Below, in pieces: positions 16,976-25,352 of a stretch of DNA of 64,000 nt; the stretch's first letter is position 1, and every line of letters starts with the position of its first letter. Origin of the DNA: Burkholderiales bacterium (lineage in GTDB: Bacteria; Pseudomonadota; Gammaproteobacteria; Burkholderiales; Burkholderiaceae_C); the NCBI GenBank assembly GCA_025350145.1, contig JANXYH010000102.1, positions 1 through 64,000 on the forward strand, in the 5' to 3' direction. The notes under the pieces were generated by a model. That model did not search any database and was not told the DNA's origin. It saw nothing but the letters and a program-made list of their open reading frames with translations. A program made the position numbers and the translations under genes.

Positions 16976-17118
16976 CCGCGCGATTCGGCTGCGGGACAAG
17001 TTCGGACACCGCGCCCCAACCGCCAAGGCCCCGGGGCCCAGCCGATAATCCGGGTTATCCCTGAATTCGGCTGGCCCGTGGAATCGGGCTCGGCCGCCCC
17101 CACCACCCACCCCATCGC

Positions 17119-17400
17119 ATGGACCTCACCGACACCCAATGGCTGGGCTACAGCGCCGCCGTGCTGACCACCGGCTCGTTTGTACCGCAGGCCTGGCTGA
17201 CCTTGCGCACCCGCGATGTCCGCGGCATTTCGCTGACGATGTACGCCGCCTTCACCGTCGGGGTGGGCCTGTGGCTGCTGTACGGGCTGTGGGTGCGCGA
17301 GGCGCCGATCATCGTCGCCAACCTGGTCACGCTGGTGCTGTCGGCCAGCATCCTCACGGTCAAGGCGGTGGATAGCTGGCGCCAGCATCGCCGGCCCTGA
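17119..17400 (+). CDS. SemiSWEET-type sugar transporter
   Basis: A 93-residue protein with three hydrophobic segments (about 10-28, 39-58 and 64-82), the triple-helix bundle of SemiSWEETs that dimerise into a transport pore. The PQ-loop signature is visible as GSFVPQAWLTLRTRDVRGIS. SemiSWEETs allow facilitated passage of small sugars. Proximity to the ThuA-like gene on the same strand, 143 bases away, fits a carbohydrate role but does not prove it. Confidence 0.88.
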   Translation: MDLTDTQWLGYSAAVLTTGSFVPQAWLTLRTRDVRGISLTMYAAFTVGVGLWLLYGLWVREAPIIVANLVTLVLSASILTVKAVDSWRQHRRP

Positions 17401-17445
17401 GCCGGCAGGCCCGCGCGCCGGGCCGGCGCCGCAGCGGCAACTTCG

Positions 17446-17754
17446 TCAGGCCTTCTTGGCCCAGGCCGAGCACCAGCCCGTGCTGGCGACATGCTTGGCA
17501 CCGAACAGCGGGCAGGCAGCGGCGGTGTCGCCCGGTTTGCCCTGGTACAGCACGCAATTGGCGCAGGTCTGGCCGGCGGCGTACTGCTTGTACTTGGCCT
17601 TGTCGGCCTTGCCGGCATCGGCGACGTAGCCCAGCGCCGCCGCCTGCGGATCCTTGTCGTCGACCAGGGTGGCAGCGGCAGCGTGGCGGACGCCCAGCAG
17701 GGCTGTGCCGGCGACGGGCAGGATCTGGATGAAGGCGCGGCGTGAAGTTGACAT
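17446..17754 (-). CDS. High-potential iron-sulfur protein (HiPIP), Tat-exported
   Basis: HiPIPs are small periplasmic [4Fe-4S]3+/2+ electron carriers that feed photosynthetic reaction centres or terminal oxidases. The 102-residue product begins MSTSRRAFIQ, a Tat motif, followed by a hydrophobic stretch and cleavage near HAAAA. Four cluster cysteines appear in CANC, a single C before PLFG, and GWC near the end. The frame is open far upstream, but ATG 17754 is the only start that places the Tat signal correctly. It is transcribed divergently from the acyl-CoA synthetase gene. Confidence 0.93.
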   Translation of the reverse strand: MSTSRRAFIQILPVAGTALLGVRHAAAATLVDDKDPQAAALGYVADAGKADKAKYKQYAAGQTCANCVLYQGKPGDTAAACPLFGAKHVASTGWCSAWAKKA

Positions 17755-18018
17755 GGGTGGGTGCTCCAAGTGGGGGTGTGCAGGGCAGAACGATTGACTG
17801 CGCGTCGGGCCGCAGCCGCAGTCAGGGCCAGGGGTGGGCGGCGCGTCTGACGCCAAGACTGACGCCAAGACTGGCGCCCATTTTGGCAGGCTCGGACAGG
17901 GCGCAGTGTCGGCGCGGCACAGCAGAATCCACGATTGGCGATTGCGCCGCAGCGCAAGGTTCAGGCTCGCCGCCACGCCACCCCAAACCACCCCAAACCA
18001 CCCCGACCAGCACCCGCC
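17755..18018. other. Divergent spacer with two short tandem repeats
   Basis: This 264-bp region between the HiPIP and ligase starts must hold both promoters; none was called by eye. It contains two perfect copies of CTGACGCCAAGA (17847-17870) followed by a partial third. Next to the ligase start are two and a half copies of CCACCCCAAA (17978-18007). Confidence 0.6.
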
Positions 18019-19635
18019 ATGAGCCGCATCCTCAGCGCCACCGACCTGCATCCCTTTACCGGCATGGACATGCCGACGCTGCTGGCGCAGCGGGCGCAGT
18101 CGCGCCGCGACCACCCCTTCATCGTCTGGGAGCCTTTCCAGGGCCAGGCCGACAGTTGGAGCTACGGCCAGTTCCATGACCAGGTCGGGCGGATCGCCGC
18201 CGGCCTGCGCAAACGCGGCGTGGTGGCCGGCGAGCGGGTGCTGATTCACCTCGACAACTGCCCCGAGGCGCTGCTGGCCTGGCATGCCTGTGTCTGGATC
18301 GGCGCGGTGGCCGTGACCACCAACGCCCGTGCCGCCGATGATGAGTTGGCCTACTACGCCAGCCACAGCCGGGCGGTGGCGGCGATCACGCAGCCAAAGT
18401 TTGCGCAGGCGGTGGCGCGCAACTGCCCCGGCCTGCGCTGGCAGGTGGTGACCGAAACCGACAACGGTGACGCCCCTGCCGCCCCGGTCGAGGCCGGCCA
18501 GCGCTTTGACAGCCTGTTGCTCGCCCAGGCCGCGCCGCGCCGCGCACCCGACCCGCTGGCGCCGTGCAGCGTGCAGTACACCTCGGGCACCACCAGCCGG
18601 CCCAAGGCGGTGCTCTGGACCCACGCCAATGCGCTCTGGGGCGCGCGCATCAACGCCGCCCACCAGGATCTGCGGCCCAGCGACGTGCACCTGATCCACA
18701 TGCCGCTGTTCCACACCAATGCGCTGGCCTACTCGGCGCTGGCCACGCTCTGGGCCGGTGGCACGGCGGTGCTGCTGCCGCGCTTCTCGGCCAGCCGCTT
18801 CTGGCCGCTGTCGCTCAAGCATGGCTGCACCTGGGGCTCGATGATCCCGTTCTGCATCCGCGCGCTGATGGCCCACGAGGTGCCCGCCGCCCACCCCTAC
18901 CGGCTCTGGGGCGCCGCCGCCACCGGCCTGCCCACCGACGCGCATTTCCGCGTCCGCAGCATCGGCTGGTGGGGCATGACCGAGACCATCAGCCACGGCA
19001 TCGTCACCGACCTGCACCTGCCCAGCCCGGCGCTGAGCATTGGCCGGCCGGCGCCGGAGTACGGCATCGCCATCGTCGAGGACGACAGCCTGCCACTGGC
19101 CCAGGCACGCCATGTAGCGCCCGGCGGCCAGGGCCAGTTGCTGGTCCGCGGCCGGCGTGGGCTGTCGCTGTTCCAGGAGTACCTGGACGCGCCCGAGGCC
19201 ACCGCCGACAGCTTCACCGAAGACGGCTGGTTCCGCACCGGCGACCAGGTAGAGCTGCTGGAAGAAGGCTCGATCCGCTTCGGCGACCGCAGCAAGGACA
19301 TGCTCAAGGTCGGCGGCGAGAACGTCGCCGCCTCCGAGGTCGAGCGCGTCATTGCCGCCGTGCCCGGGGTGCAGGAGTGCGCCGTGGTGGCCCGCCCCCA
19401 CCGCATGCTCGACGAGGTGCCGGTGGCCTTCGTGCTGCCGGTACCGGGGCTGGACGCCGTCGCCAGGGCTGCGCTGAGCCAGCGCATCGACGCTGCCTGC
19501 CTGGGCCAGTTGGCCGACTTCAAGCGCCCACGGGCGCTGCGCCTGGTGGACAGCCTGCCGCGCTCGACGCTGGAGAAGGTGGCCAAGGCCGAACTGCGCA
19601 GGCTGCTGGCGGCCGAGCCCGAGGCCGCGCCCTGA
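18019..19635 (+). CDS. AMP-dependent acyl-CoA synthetase (carnitine/crotonobetaine-CoA ligase-like)
   Basis: ANL-superfamily ligase that activates a carboxylic acid with ATP and CoA. The 538-residue product starts at ATG 18019; an open extension upstream is not conserved. Motifs in order are the P-loop YTSGTTSRPKAV (about 190), GWWGMTET (about 317), WFRTGDQVEL (about 405), GDRSKDMLKVGGENV (about 425) and the C-terminal catalytic-lysine region STLEKVAKAEL. No targeting signal is seen. The similarity pattern suggests CaiC-like or medium-chain ligases, but the substrate cannot be read from sequence. Confidence 0.88.
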   Translation: MSRILSATDLHPFTGMDMPTLLAQRAQSRRDHPFIVWEPFQGQADSWSYGQFHDQVGRIAAGLRKRGVVAGERVLIHLDNCPEALLAWHACVWIGAVAVTTNARAADDELAYYASHSRAVAAITQPKFAQAVARNCPGLRWQVVTETDNGDAPAAPVEAGQRFDSLLLAQAAPRRAPDPLAPCSVQYTSGTTSRPKAVLWTHANALWGARINAAHQDLRPSDVHLIHMPLFHTNALAYSALATLWAGGTAVLLPRFSASRFWPLSLKHGCTWGSMIPFCIRALMAHEVPAAHPYRLWGAAATGLPTDAHFRVRSIGWWGMTETISHGIVTDLHLPSPALSIGRPAPEYGIAIVEDDSLPLAQARHVAPGGQGQLLVRGRRGLSLFQEYLDAPEATADSFTEDGWFRTGDQVELLEEGSIRFGDRSKDMLKVGGENVAASEVERVIAAVPGVQECAVVARPHRMLDEVPVAFVLPVPGLDAVARAALSQRIDAACLGQLADFKRPRALRLVDSLPRSTLEKVAKAELRRLLAAEPEAAP

Positions 19636-19668
19636 GTAAGCGCCGACCGGCCCGCCGGCCGGTGCGGC

Positions 19669-21216
19669 TCAGGCCGCCCAGTTCGATTCGCACCAGGCCG
19701 CCACCGCAGCGCGCTGCGCCGGCTCCAGGTGCAGGCCGAGCTTGCTGCGTCGCCACAGCACGTCGTCGGCGGTCAGCGCCCATTCATGGCGGTGCAGGTA
19801 GTGCAACTCGGCCTCGTGCAGGCCGGGGGCGACCTGCGGGCCGAGGCTGTCGTCGGCCGCGCCCTGCAGCAGCAGGCTGATGCGCCCGCCATAGGCGCGG
19901 GCCAGGCGCCGGGTCAGCGCGGCGGGCCACTGCGGGTGCTGCTGGCCGAGCGCGGCGACGAAGCGCTCGAAGTCGGCGTCGGGTCGGTTTGGCCGGCCGA
20001 TCCAGGCCTGCAGGTCAGCGCCGGGCAACAGGGCCGTGCCGGTCCAGGCCGACCGGCTCTGCGCCGCCGCGCCGCCGCCGCCAGGCAGGCTGGGCAGCAG
20101 CAGGTCGGCGGCTTCCTCGGCGAGCTTGCGGAAGGTGGTGATCTTGCCGCCCCAGACCGACAGCAGCGGCGCGGCGCTGGTGTCGAGTTCGAGCGCATAG
20201 TCGCGCGTCAACGCGGCGGCGCTGCCCGATTCGTCGTCGAGCAGCGGTCGGACGCCGGCATACGACCAGACCACATCGGCCGGCCGCACCGGCTTGGCGA
20301 AATAGCGGCTGGCCTGGGCGCAGAGGTAGTCGGTCTCCTCGGGGCTGATGCGGGCCGCGCCGATCCGGCCCTGGACTTCGACATCGGTGGTGCCGATCAG
20401 GGTGAAGCGGCCCTCGTAGGGGATGGCGAAGGTGATGCGCTGGTCGGCGTTCTGGAAGATGTAGGCGTGGGCATGCTCGAACAGTGCCGGCACGACGATG
20501 TGGCTGCCCTTGACCAGGCGCAAGGTCCGGGCCTGCGGCAGGTGGGCGCATTCGCTGAGGAACTGCGCCGCCCACGGTCCGGCGGCGTTGACCAGGGCCC
20601 TGGCGCGCAGGTCCAGACGCCGTCCGCCGGCCTGCGCCAGGCTGACCTGCCAGCCGTCGCTGCCGCGCTGGGCATCGACGCAGGCCCAGCGCGTCAGCAC
20701 GCTGGCGCCGCGCGCGGCGGCATCGACCGCGTTCAGCACCACCAGCCGGGCGTCGTCGACCCAGCCGTCGGAATAGACGAAACCCTTGCGGAAGATCTTC
20801 TGCAGCGGCCCGCCGGCAGCATGGCGCCGCAGGTCGATGGTGCGCGAGCCCGGCAGCAGCTCGCGCCGTGCCAGGTGGTCATAGAGGAACAATCCGATGC
20901 GCACCATCCACACCGGCCGCATGCCCGGGTCGTGCGGCATCACGAAGCGCAGCGGGCGGATCAGGTGCGGGGCGCTGCGCAGCAGCACCTCGCGTTCGCC
21001 CAGCGCCTTGCGCACCAGCGCGAACTCGAAATGCTCCAGGTAGCGCAGCCCGCCATGGATCAGTTTGGTCGAGGCCGACGAGGTGTGCGAGGCCAGGTCG
21101 TCCTGCTCGCACAGCACCACCTTCAGCCCGCGCCCGGCCAGGTCGCGGGCAATGCCGGTGCCGTTGATGCCGCCGCCGACGACCAGCACATCGCAGTCGC
21201 TGGGCAGGGTGTTCAC
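19669..21216 (-). CDS. glpD: Aerobic glycerol-3-phosphate dehydrogenase
   Basis: Membrane-associated flavoenzyme oxidising glycerol-3-phosphate to dihydroxyacetone phosphate with electrons to quinone. The 515-residue product starts at GTG 21216 (read as Met, then NTLPSD). Motifs are the FAD-binding VVGGGINGTGIARDL, the GlpD signature SSASTKLIHGGLRYLEH, and the C-terminal domain from about residue 390. The start overlaps the stop of the upstream small gene in a GTGA, implying translational coupling. No glpK or glpF lies in the window. Confidence 0.96.
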   Translation of the reverse strand: MNTLPSDCDVLVVGGGINGTGIARDLAGRGLKVVLCEQDDLASHTSSASTKLIHGGLRYLEHFEFALVRKALGEREVLLRSAPHLIRPLRFVMPHDPGMRPVWMVRIGLFLYDHLARRELLPGSRTIDLRRHAAGGPLQKIFRKGFVYSDGWVDDARLVVLNAVDAAARGASVLTRWACVDAQRGSDGWQVSLAQAGGRRLDLRARALVNAAGPWAAQFLSECAHLPQARTLRLVKGSHIVVPALFEHAHAYIFQNADQRITFAIPYEGRFTLIGTTDVEVQGRIGAARISPEETDYLCAQASRYFAKPVRPADVVWSYAGVRPLLDDESGSAAALTRDYALELDTSAAPLLSVWGGKITTFRKLAEEAADLLLPSLPGGGGAAAQSRSAWTGTALLPGADLQAWIGRPNRPDADFERFVAALGQQHPQWPAALTRRLARAYGGRISLLLQGAADDSLGPQVAPGLHEAELHYLHRHEWALTADDVLWRRSKLGLHLEPAQRAAVAAWCESNWAA

Positions 21217-21653
21217 GGCGGCAGCGCCTCTTCGGCCTCGATCAGCAGGGCCAGCCGCGCTGCCCCGCCCAGGCCACTGAGGGCGCGGATGCGCAGCCCC
21301 TGGCCTGGCGCCAGCTCACGCCGGCAGTGGTAATCCAGGCTGTCGCTGGCGCCCGGGCAGGCGGCGGCCACGCGCCGTGACCATTCGCGCACGCCGTCCA
21401 GTTCCACCGTCAGGGCCAGCCACGGCGCAGGCGCAGCCGCACTGGCGCGGACCAGCAGTCGGACATCGATCTCGAACACCCGCCGCCCGTCCAGACAGGC
21501 GGGGATGTGCAGGCTGGCGATGTCGGCATGGGCCGATTCGGCGCGCCAGCGTTCGGGCCGCGGTGTGCCGGCCACAGCCGCAGGGGCGGCCTTGGTTTCA
21601 AGCCTGGCCCGCGATCCAGCGCGGCTAAGGCCAGGGCGTGGCGATCTGGCCAT
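21213..21653 (-). CDS. Hypothetical protein coupled to glpD
   Basis: A 146-residue product from ATG 21653. The first 40 residues are Arg/Ala-rich and low in conservation character. From about residue 45 there is alternating hydrophobic/charged sequence (SLHIPACLDGRRVFEIDVRLLV, PWLALTVELDGVREW, LRIRALSGLGGAARLALLIEAEEAL) typical of a compact beta sandwich. No family was recognised. It ends inside the glpD start codon, so the pair is one transcript. A true start further inside the frame cannot be excluded. Confidence 0.55.
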   Translation of the reverse strand: MARSPRPGLSRAGSRARLETKAAPAAVAGTPRPERWRAESAHADIASLHIPACLDGRRVFEIDVRLLVRASAAAPAPWLALTVELDGVREWSRRVAAACPGASDSLDYHCRRELAPGQGLRIRALSGLGGAARLALLIEAEEALPP

Positions 21654-21778
21654 GGGCTAGCTCGGCAGCGGCGCGGCCAGGCCCGACCCACCGGGCGAGC
21701 TGAGGACGGCGTTGGCCTGGGGCATGGCGGCGATTGTCCGGCGGCGGCCAGGGCAGGGTGTCGCCTGCGCGTCCCGGC

Positions 21779-22675
21779 TCAGCCCCTGCCCGGCCGGATC
21801 AGGGCCAGGCTGAGGGCGCTGACGCAGCAGGCCATCGCCGCCCACTGGTGGGGCCCCAACGGCTCGGCGTGGACGATGGCGCCGGCGACCATGGCCACCA
21901 CCGGCACCAGGATCGACGACAGGCCGGCAAGGTTGGTCGGCAGCAGGCCGACGATAGAGAACCAGCACAGGTTGCCCAGGCACATCGGCACCAGCATGAT
22001 GTAGGCGATCACGGCGATCGAACCGGCGCTGGGCACAAACCATTGGTGGTCGCCGAGCAGCCAGGCGCCGACAACCACCGGGACCGATCCCAGCAGCAGT
22101 TGCCAGCCGGCCAGCACGGCGGCCGGCACGGCGATAGGCCGGTGTTTGAGGACCAGCGTGCCCACCGCCCAGCCCAGGCCCGAGAGCAGCCCCAGCGCCA
22201 GCCCGGCCGGGGCATGGGCGTAGGTGCCCAGGTTCTGCCATGCCAGCAGCAGCACGCCGACGCCAGCCAGCGCAATCGCCAGCCACAGCCGGGTGCCCAG
22301 GCGTTGGCGCAGCACCGCCCAGCTCAGCAGGGCGGCCCACAGCGGCATGGTGAAGCCCAACACCGCCGACTGACCCGACGGGATCAGCACCGCAGCGTAG
22401 GTGCTGGCGACGTTCCAGACAGAGAGGTAGGCGAAGGTGGCCAGGGCGACGCGCCGCCAGTGCCGGCGCGGGATCGTCAGCGCCTGGCCGCGGCGCCAGG
22501 CATAGAACAGCAGCACCGCGCCGGCGGAGGGCATGGCGATGGCGCGGAAGGTCCAGACCGAGACCTCACGCACCGCGTAGGCAAACAGCGGCCAGTTGGT
22601 GCCCCAGACCAGGGTTAGCACTGCCAGCAGCACCAGGGCGCGGCGGGGAATTGTGGCCTCGGCGGGCAGGTTCAT
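21779..22675 (-). CDS. EamA/DMT-family transporter
   Basis: A 298-residue inner-membrane protein with ten hydrophobic segments in two EamA repeats. The first starts LVLLAVLTLVWGTNWPLF, the second at about 150 (GLALGLLSGLGWAVGTLVLK). Drug/metabolite transporters of this class usually export amino acids or metabolites. LVWGTNW near the N-terminus and the C-terminal LVPVVAMVAG are family hallmarks. Substrate is unknown. It lies alone, 125 bp from the glpD operon head. Confidence 0.88.
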   Translation of the reverse strand: MNLPAEATIPRRALVLLAVLTLVWGTNWPLFAYAVREVSVWTFRAIAMPSAGAVLLFYAWRRGQALTIPRRHWRRVALATFAYLSVWNVASTYAAVLIPSGQSAVLGFTMPLWAALLSWAVLRQRLGTRLWLAIALAGVGVLLLAWQNLGTYAHAPAGLALGLLSGLGWAVGTLVLKHRPIAVPAAVLAGWQLLLGSVPVVVGAWLLGDHQWFVPSAGSIAVIAYIMLVPMCLGNLCWFSIVGLLPTNLAGLSSILVPVVAMVAGAIVHAEPLGPHQWAAMACCVSALSLALIRPGRG

Positions 22676-23083
22676 GGCAGGCGGGGCAAGGTTGGCGGGA
22701 CAGCGTGCGGGGGTTCAGCGGCGGGTTCGGTGGACGTGGCAGGCACATCCCAGCGCGGTCCCTGCAAACCGGGCAGCCACCGGGACGCGCCCGGCCACAA
22801 GACGAGGATGTCGCGCATCAAGCGGCTGCCGGTGTTGTGGTCCAACGCGAATGAGAAGCCCGTTATGCGCTGCGCAGCAGCTTCGAGCTGATTGTCCCAA
22901 TATTCGCAACAAGCTTTTCAGAATCGATTTTCCACCTGCGGTAGCGCACCACCTTGGCCGGCTGAGGCTCGTCCCTGCTGAAGACGCCCGAAGACAGCGC
23001 GACGTTCACGGTTTCGCACTGAGGCGCAGGATTTTCCTTGAGCGGGGCGGCACAAAAGGGTATTCTGGTCATGCTGACTAGAA
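22676..23083. other. Lower-GC spacer with probable VapBC promoter
   Basis: No convincing gene in 408 bp; short frames here have no coding character. GC content drops from about 22,850 onward. A sigma70-like promoter is visible: TTGAGC (23038-23043), a 17-bp spacer and TATTCT (23061-23066), placed to start transcription about ten to twenty bases before the antitoxin gene. Confidence 0.55.
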
Positions 23084-23092
23084 ATGAGGACT

Positions 23093-23383
23093 ATGGACAA
23101 GATCACCAAATCACCGACGACGGGCCTTGCGGGGCATTGGGCGTTGCAGGACGCCAAGGCGCGGTTCAGCGAGCTGGTTCGCCGCGTTCGCAGCGAAGGC
23201 CCTCAACACGTCACCGTACACGGGCGCGACGAAGTCGTTGTGATCGCGGCGCAGGAGTTTCGGCGCTTGCGGGGCGATCAGAGCGGGCTCTGTCTCGTGG
23301 AGGCGATGCAGTCATCGCCGCACCGCGACATCGAGCTTGCGGTGCCACGCGCACCGATGCCAGTGCGGGACGTGGCGCTGTGA
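23093..23383 (+). CDS. vapB: Phd/YefM- or VapB-type antitoxin
   Basis: A 96-residue product from ATG 23093 (MDKITKSP); ATG 23084 in the same frame adds MRT. The Phd/YefM pattern is clear: GHWALQDAKARFSELVRRV, then PQHVTVHGRDEVVVIAAQEFRRL, a DNA-binding/dimer half. The C-terminal tail (EAMQSSPHRDIEL and onward) would neutralise the toxin. The stop overlaps the GTG start of the PIN toxin. Such antitoxins repress their own promoter; the likely promoter is at 23038-23066. Confidence 0.88.
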   Translation: MDKITKSPTTGLAGHWALQDAKARFSELVRRVRSEGPQHVTVHGRDEVVVIAAQEFRRLRGDQSGLCLVEAMQSSPHRDIELAVPRAPMPVRDVAL

Positions 23384-23820
23384 CCGGCTGGCTTCTCGAC
23401 ACCAACGTCATTTCGGAACTGCGTCGCCCGCATGCGGACAGGAGCGTGGTGGCATTCGTCGCGTCGCAGGCGCTGGAATCGCTGTTCATCAGCGCGGTAA
23501 CGCTGGCCGAAATTCGATTCGGCATCGAACTCGTCGCAGACGCGACCCGGCGCGCCGACCTGAGGGACTGGTTGACGAACAAGGTTCGGCCGATGTTCGA
23601 GCAGCGCGTGCTGCCAGTCTCTGAAGATGTCATGCTGAAGTGGCGGCTGATGGTCGAAGAGGGCCGCAAAGCCGGCCACACTTTTTCGCAACCTGACCTC
23701 ATCATCGCCGCCACAGGCGCCCACCATGGGCTGATCGTCGTGACACGCGATGTGTCGGACTTTGAGCGCGCCAGGGTTCCAATCCTGAATCCCTGGACCT
23801 TCGCGGCGGGCCGGAGCTGA
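23380..23820 (+). CDS. vapC: VapC-type PIN-domain toxin
   Basis: A 146-residue PIN-domain ribonuclease. It starts at GTG 23380, overlapping the antitoxin TGA (GTGA). The acidic active-site residues are all visible: D in LLDTN near the start, E in SAVTLAEIRFGIE, D in FSQPDLIIAATG and D in VVTRDVSDFE. VapC toxins cleave tRNA or rRNA loops; the target here is unknown. Length and domain are complete, so the toxin appears functional. Confidence 0.9.
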   Translation: MTGWLLDTNVISELRRPHADRSVVAFVASQALESLFISAVTLAEIRFGIELVADATRRADLRDWLTNKVRPMFEQRVLPVSEDVMLKWRLMVEEGRKAGHTFSQPDLIIAATGAHHGLIVVTRDVSDFERARVPILNPWTFAAGRS

Positions 23821-23825
23821 GCAGA

Positions 23826-23844
23826 ATTTCTGTCACGCAGAAAT
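23826..23844. other. Hairpin after the toxin gene
   Basis: ATTTCTG and CAGAAAT form a perfect 7-bp stem around TCACG, six bases after the vapC stop. There is no T-run, so terminator function is uncertain. The 120 bp to the next gene hold nothing else. Confidence 0.4.
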
Positions 23845-23941
23845 GGCGCCGCAAATCTGCACGGCGCGACAAGTAGCGACTCCGGCCGTCAAGCCTGGCC
23901 GAGGAAGGCTGGGCGAATAAGCGTTTTCGACGGTCAGGAAG

Positions 23942-25327
23942 TCAGTGCGCCGCAGCCGCTGAGGCCGCGTTTGCCATCAACGCCCTCAGGTCCGCCGCCC
24001 CGGCCACGCCCCACAGCGCGGCGATCAGGCTGGTGCTGCGTTCGGTGCCCAGCACCGGGTCGGCCAGGCCGTGGAATTTGGCCTCGAGGTCGGTGTCGCG
24101 CATCGGCCGTTGCAGCGAGCCGATGGCGTGTTCGACGTGGACATGTTCGCGGCGGCCGTCGTGCAGCACGGCGGTCATGTCGACGGCGGCCTCGTCGATG
24201 CTGGGGTCGACGCTGGCGACGACCTGGCGGCGCAGGGCGACGAGGTCGGGGCGGGTGACGATGGCGTCGGCGAATTCGGCTTCGCCGGCCTGGCCGAAGA
24301 CCAGGCCGGCGGCGCAGCCGTGGTAGACGCTGAATTTGGCCGCCAGGCCGTCGGCGGGCTCTTTTTTGCCGGTGAGTTCGAGCACCAGCGAGTGCACTTT
24401 GAGCTCGATCCGTTCGACCTGCTCGGGCCGCACGCCTCGCGCGCGCAACTGGGTGGCGGCGTCAATCGCCGGGTGGATGACGATGCCGCAGGCGAAGGGT
24501 TTGTAGGTGTTGGCGCTGATCTCGAATTGCTGGCCCAGGTTGACGGTGGCCTGCGCCCAGTCGACCTTGGTCGAGAAGACCTGGAGCAGGCCACGCGGGG
24601 CTTCCAGGGCGCGGGCGCTGGCGGTGTAACCGTGGCGGGCCATCAGCGCCGCCATCAGCCCGGCGCGGGCGGCTGCGCCGGGGTGCAGCGGCTTGGTCAT
24701 GGTGCCGAACTGCTCGCGCAGCCCGACCGGCTGCGATGCGGCGATGCCCAACGCCATGGTCGATTGCTGCACGTCCAGGCCGAGCAGCCGGGCGCAGGCG
24801 GCGGCGGCGCCGAGCATGCCGGTCGAGCCGGTGATGTGCCAGCCGCGGTCGTAATGCTCGGGGTAGACGGCGTTGCCGATGCGGCAGGACACGTCCACCC
24901 CCAGCACCAGCGCGTCCATCAGTTGCCGGCCGCTGGCGCCGCAGTGCTCGGCCAGTGCCAGCGCCGCGCTGGCGACCGGGCCGGCGGGGTGGATGATGGT
25001 GCGCAAATGGGTGTCGTCGAAGTCGAAGGTGTGCGAGGCGATGCCGTTGAGCAGCGCGGCGCTGGCCATGTCGACCCGCTCGGCGCGGCCCAGCAGTTGC
25101 GCCTGCGGCGCCGGCTGCAGCATTTGCACCGCCGCCAGCGCGGCCTCGACCGCCTCATGCCGGGCCGCACCGACGGCGCAGCCGAACCAGTTCAGGAAGG
25201 TGCGGTGGGCTTCATGTTCGACCGCGTCGCTCCAGCCTCGGCTGGGGTGCTGGGCGACGAATTCGGCCAGGGCACGGGTGATGGCGGGGGCGTCGGTGAC
25301 GGCATTGACGGCGGTGTTGTGGGCCAT
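23942..25327 (-). CDS. MmgE/PrpD family protein
   Basis: The family includes 2-methylcitrate dehydratase and cis-aconitate decarboxylase, which act on tricarboxylic acids without Fe-S clusters. The product is 461 residues from ATG 25327 (MAHNTAVNAV), the usual length. Conserved stretches are LNWFGCAVGAARHE, NGIASHTFDFDDTH, HPAGPVASAALALAE, and YKPFACGIVIHPAIDA. The gene ends a minus-strand operon with a Bug protein 25 bases upstream. Its substrate is probably a compound imported or produced by that operon, not methylcitrate itself. Confidence 0.9.
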   Translation of the reverse strand: MAHNTAVNAVTDAPAITRALAEFVAQHPSRGWSDAVEHEAHRTFLNWFGCAVGAARHEAVEAALAAVQMLQPAPQAQLLGRAERVDMASAALLNGIASHTFDFDDTHLRTIIHPAGPVASAALALAEHCGASGRQLMDALVLGVDVSCRIGNAVYPEHYDRGWHITGSTGMLGAAAACARLLGLDVQQSTMALGIAASQPVGLREQFGTMTKPLHPGAAARAGLMAALMARHGYTASARALEAPRGLLQVFSTKVDWAQATVNLGQQFEISANTYKPFACGIVIHPAIDAATQLRARGVRPEQVERIELKVHSLVLELTGKKEPADGLAAKFSVYHGCAAGLVFGQAGEAEFADAIVTRPDLVALRRQVVASVDPSIDEAAVDMTAVLHDGRREHVHVEHAIGSLQRPMRDTDLEAKFHGLADPVLGTERSTSLIAALWGVAGAADLRALMANAASAAAAH

Positions 25328-25352
25328 GTTTGAGCGCAGGGGCTGGGTGGGG

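Noticed and set aside
22863-23072. 69-codon minus-strand frame upstream of the antitoxin
   Set aside because: It overlaps the likely promoter of the toxin-antitoxin pair and shows no family match. It may be a remnant but cannot be supported.
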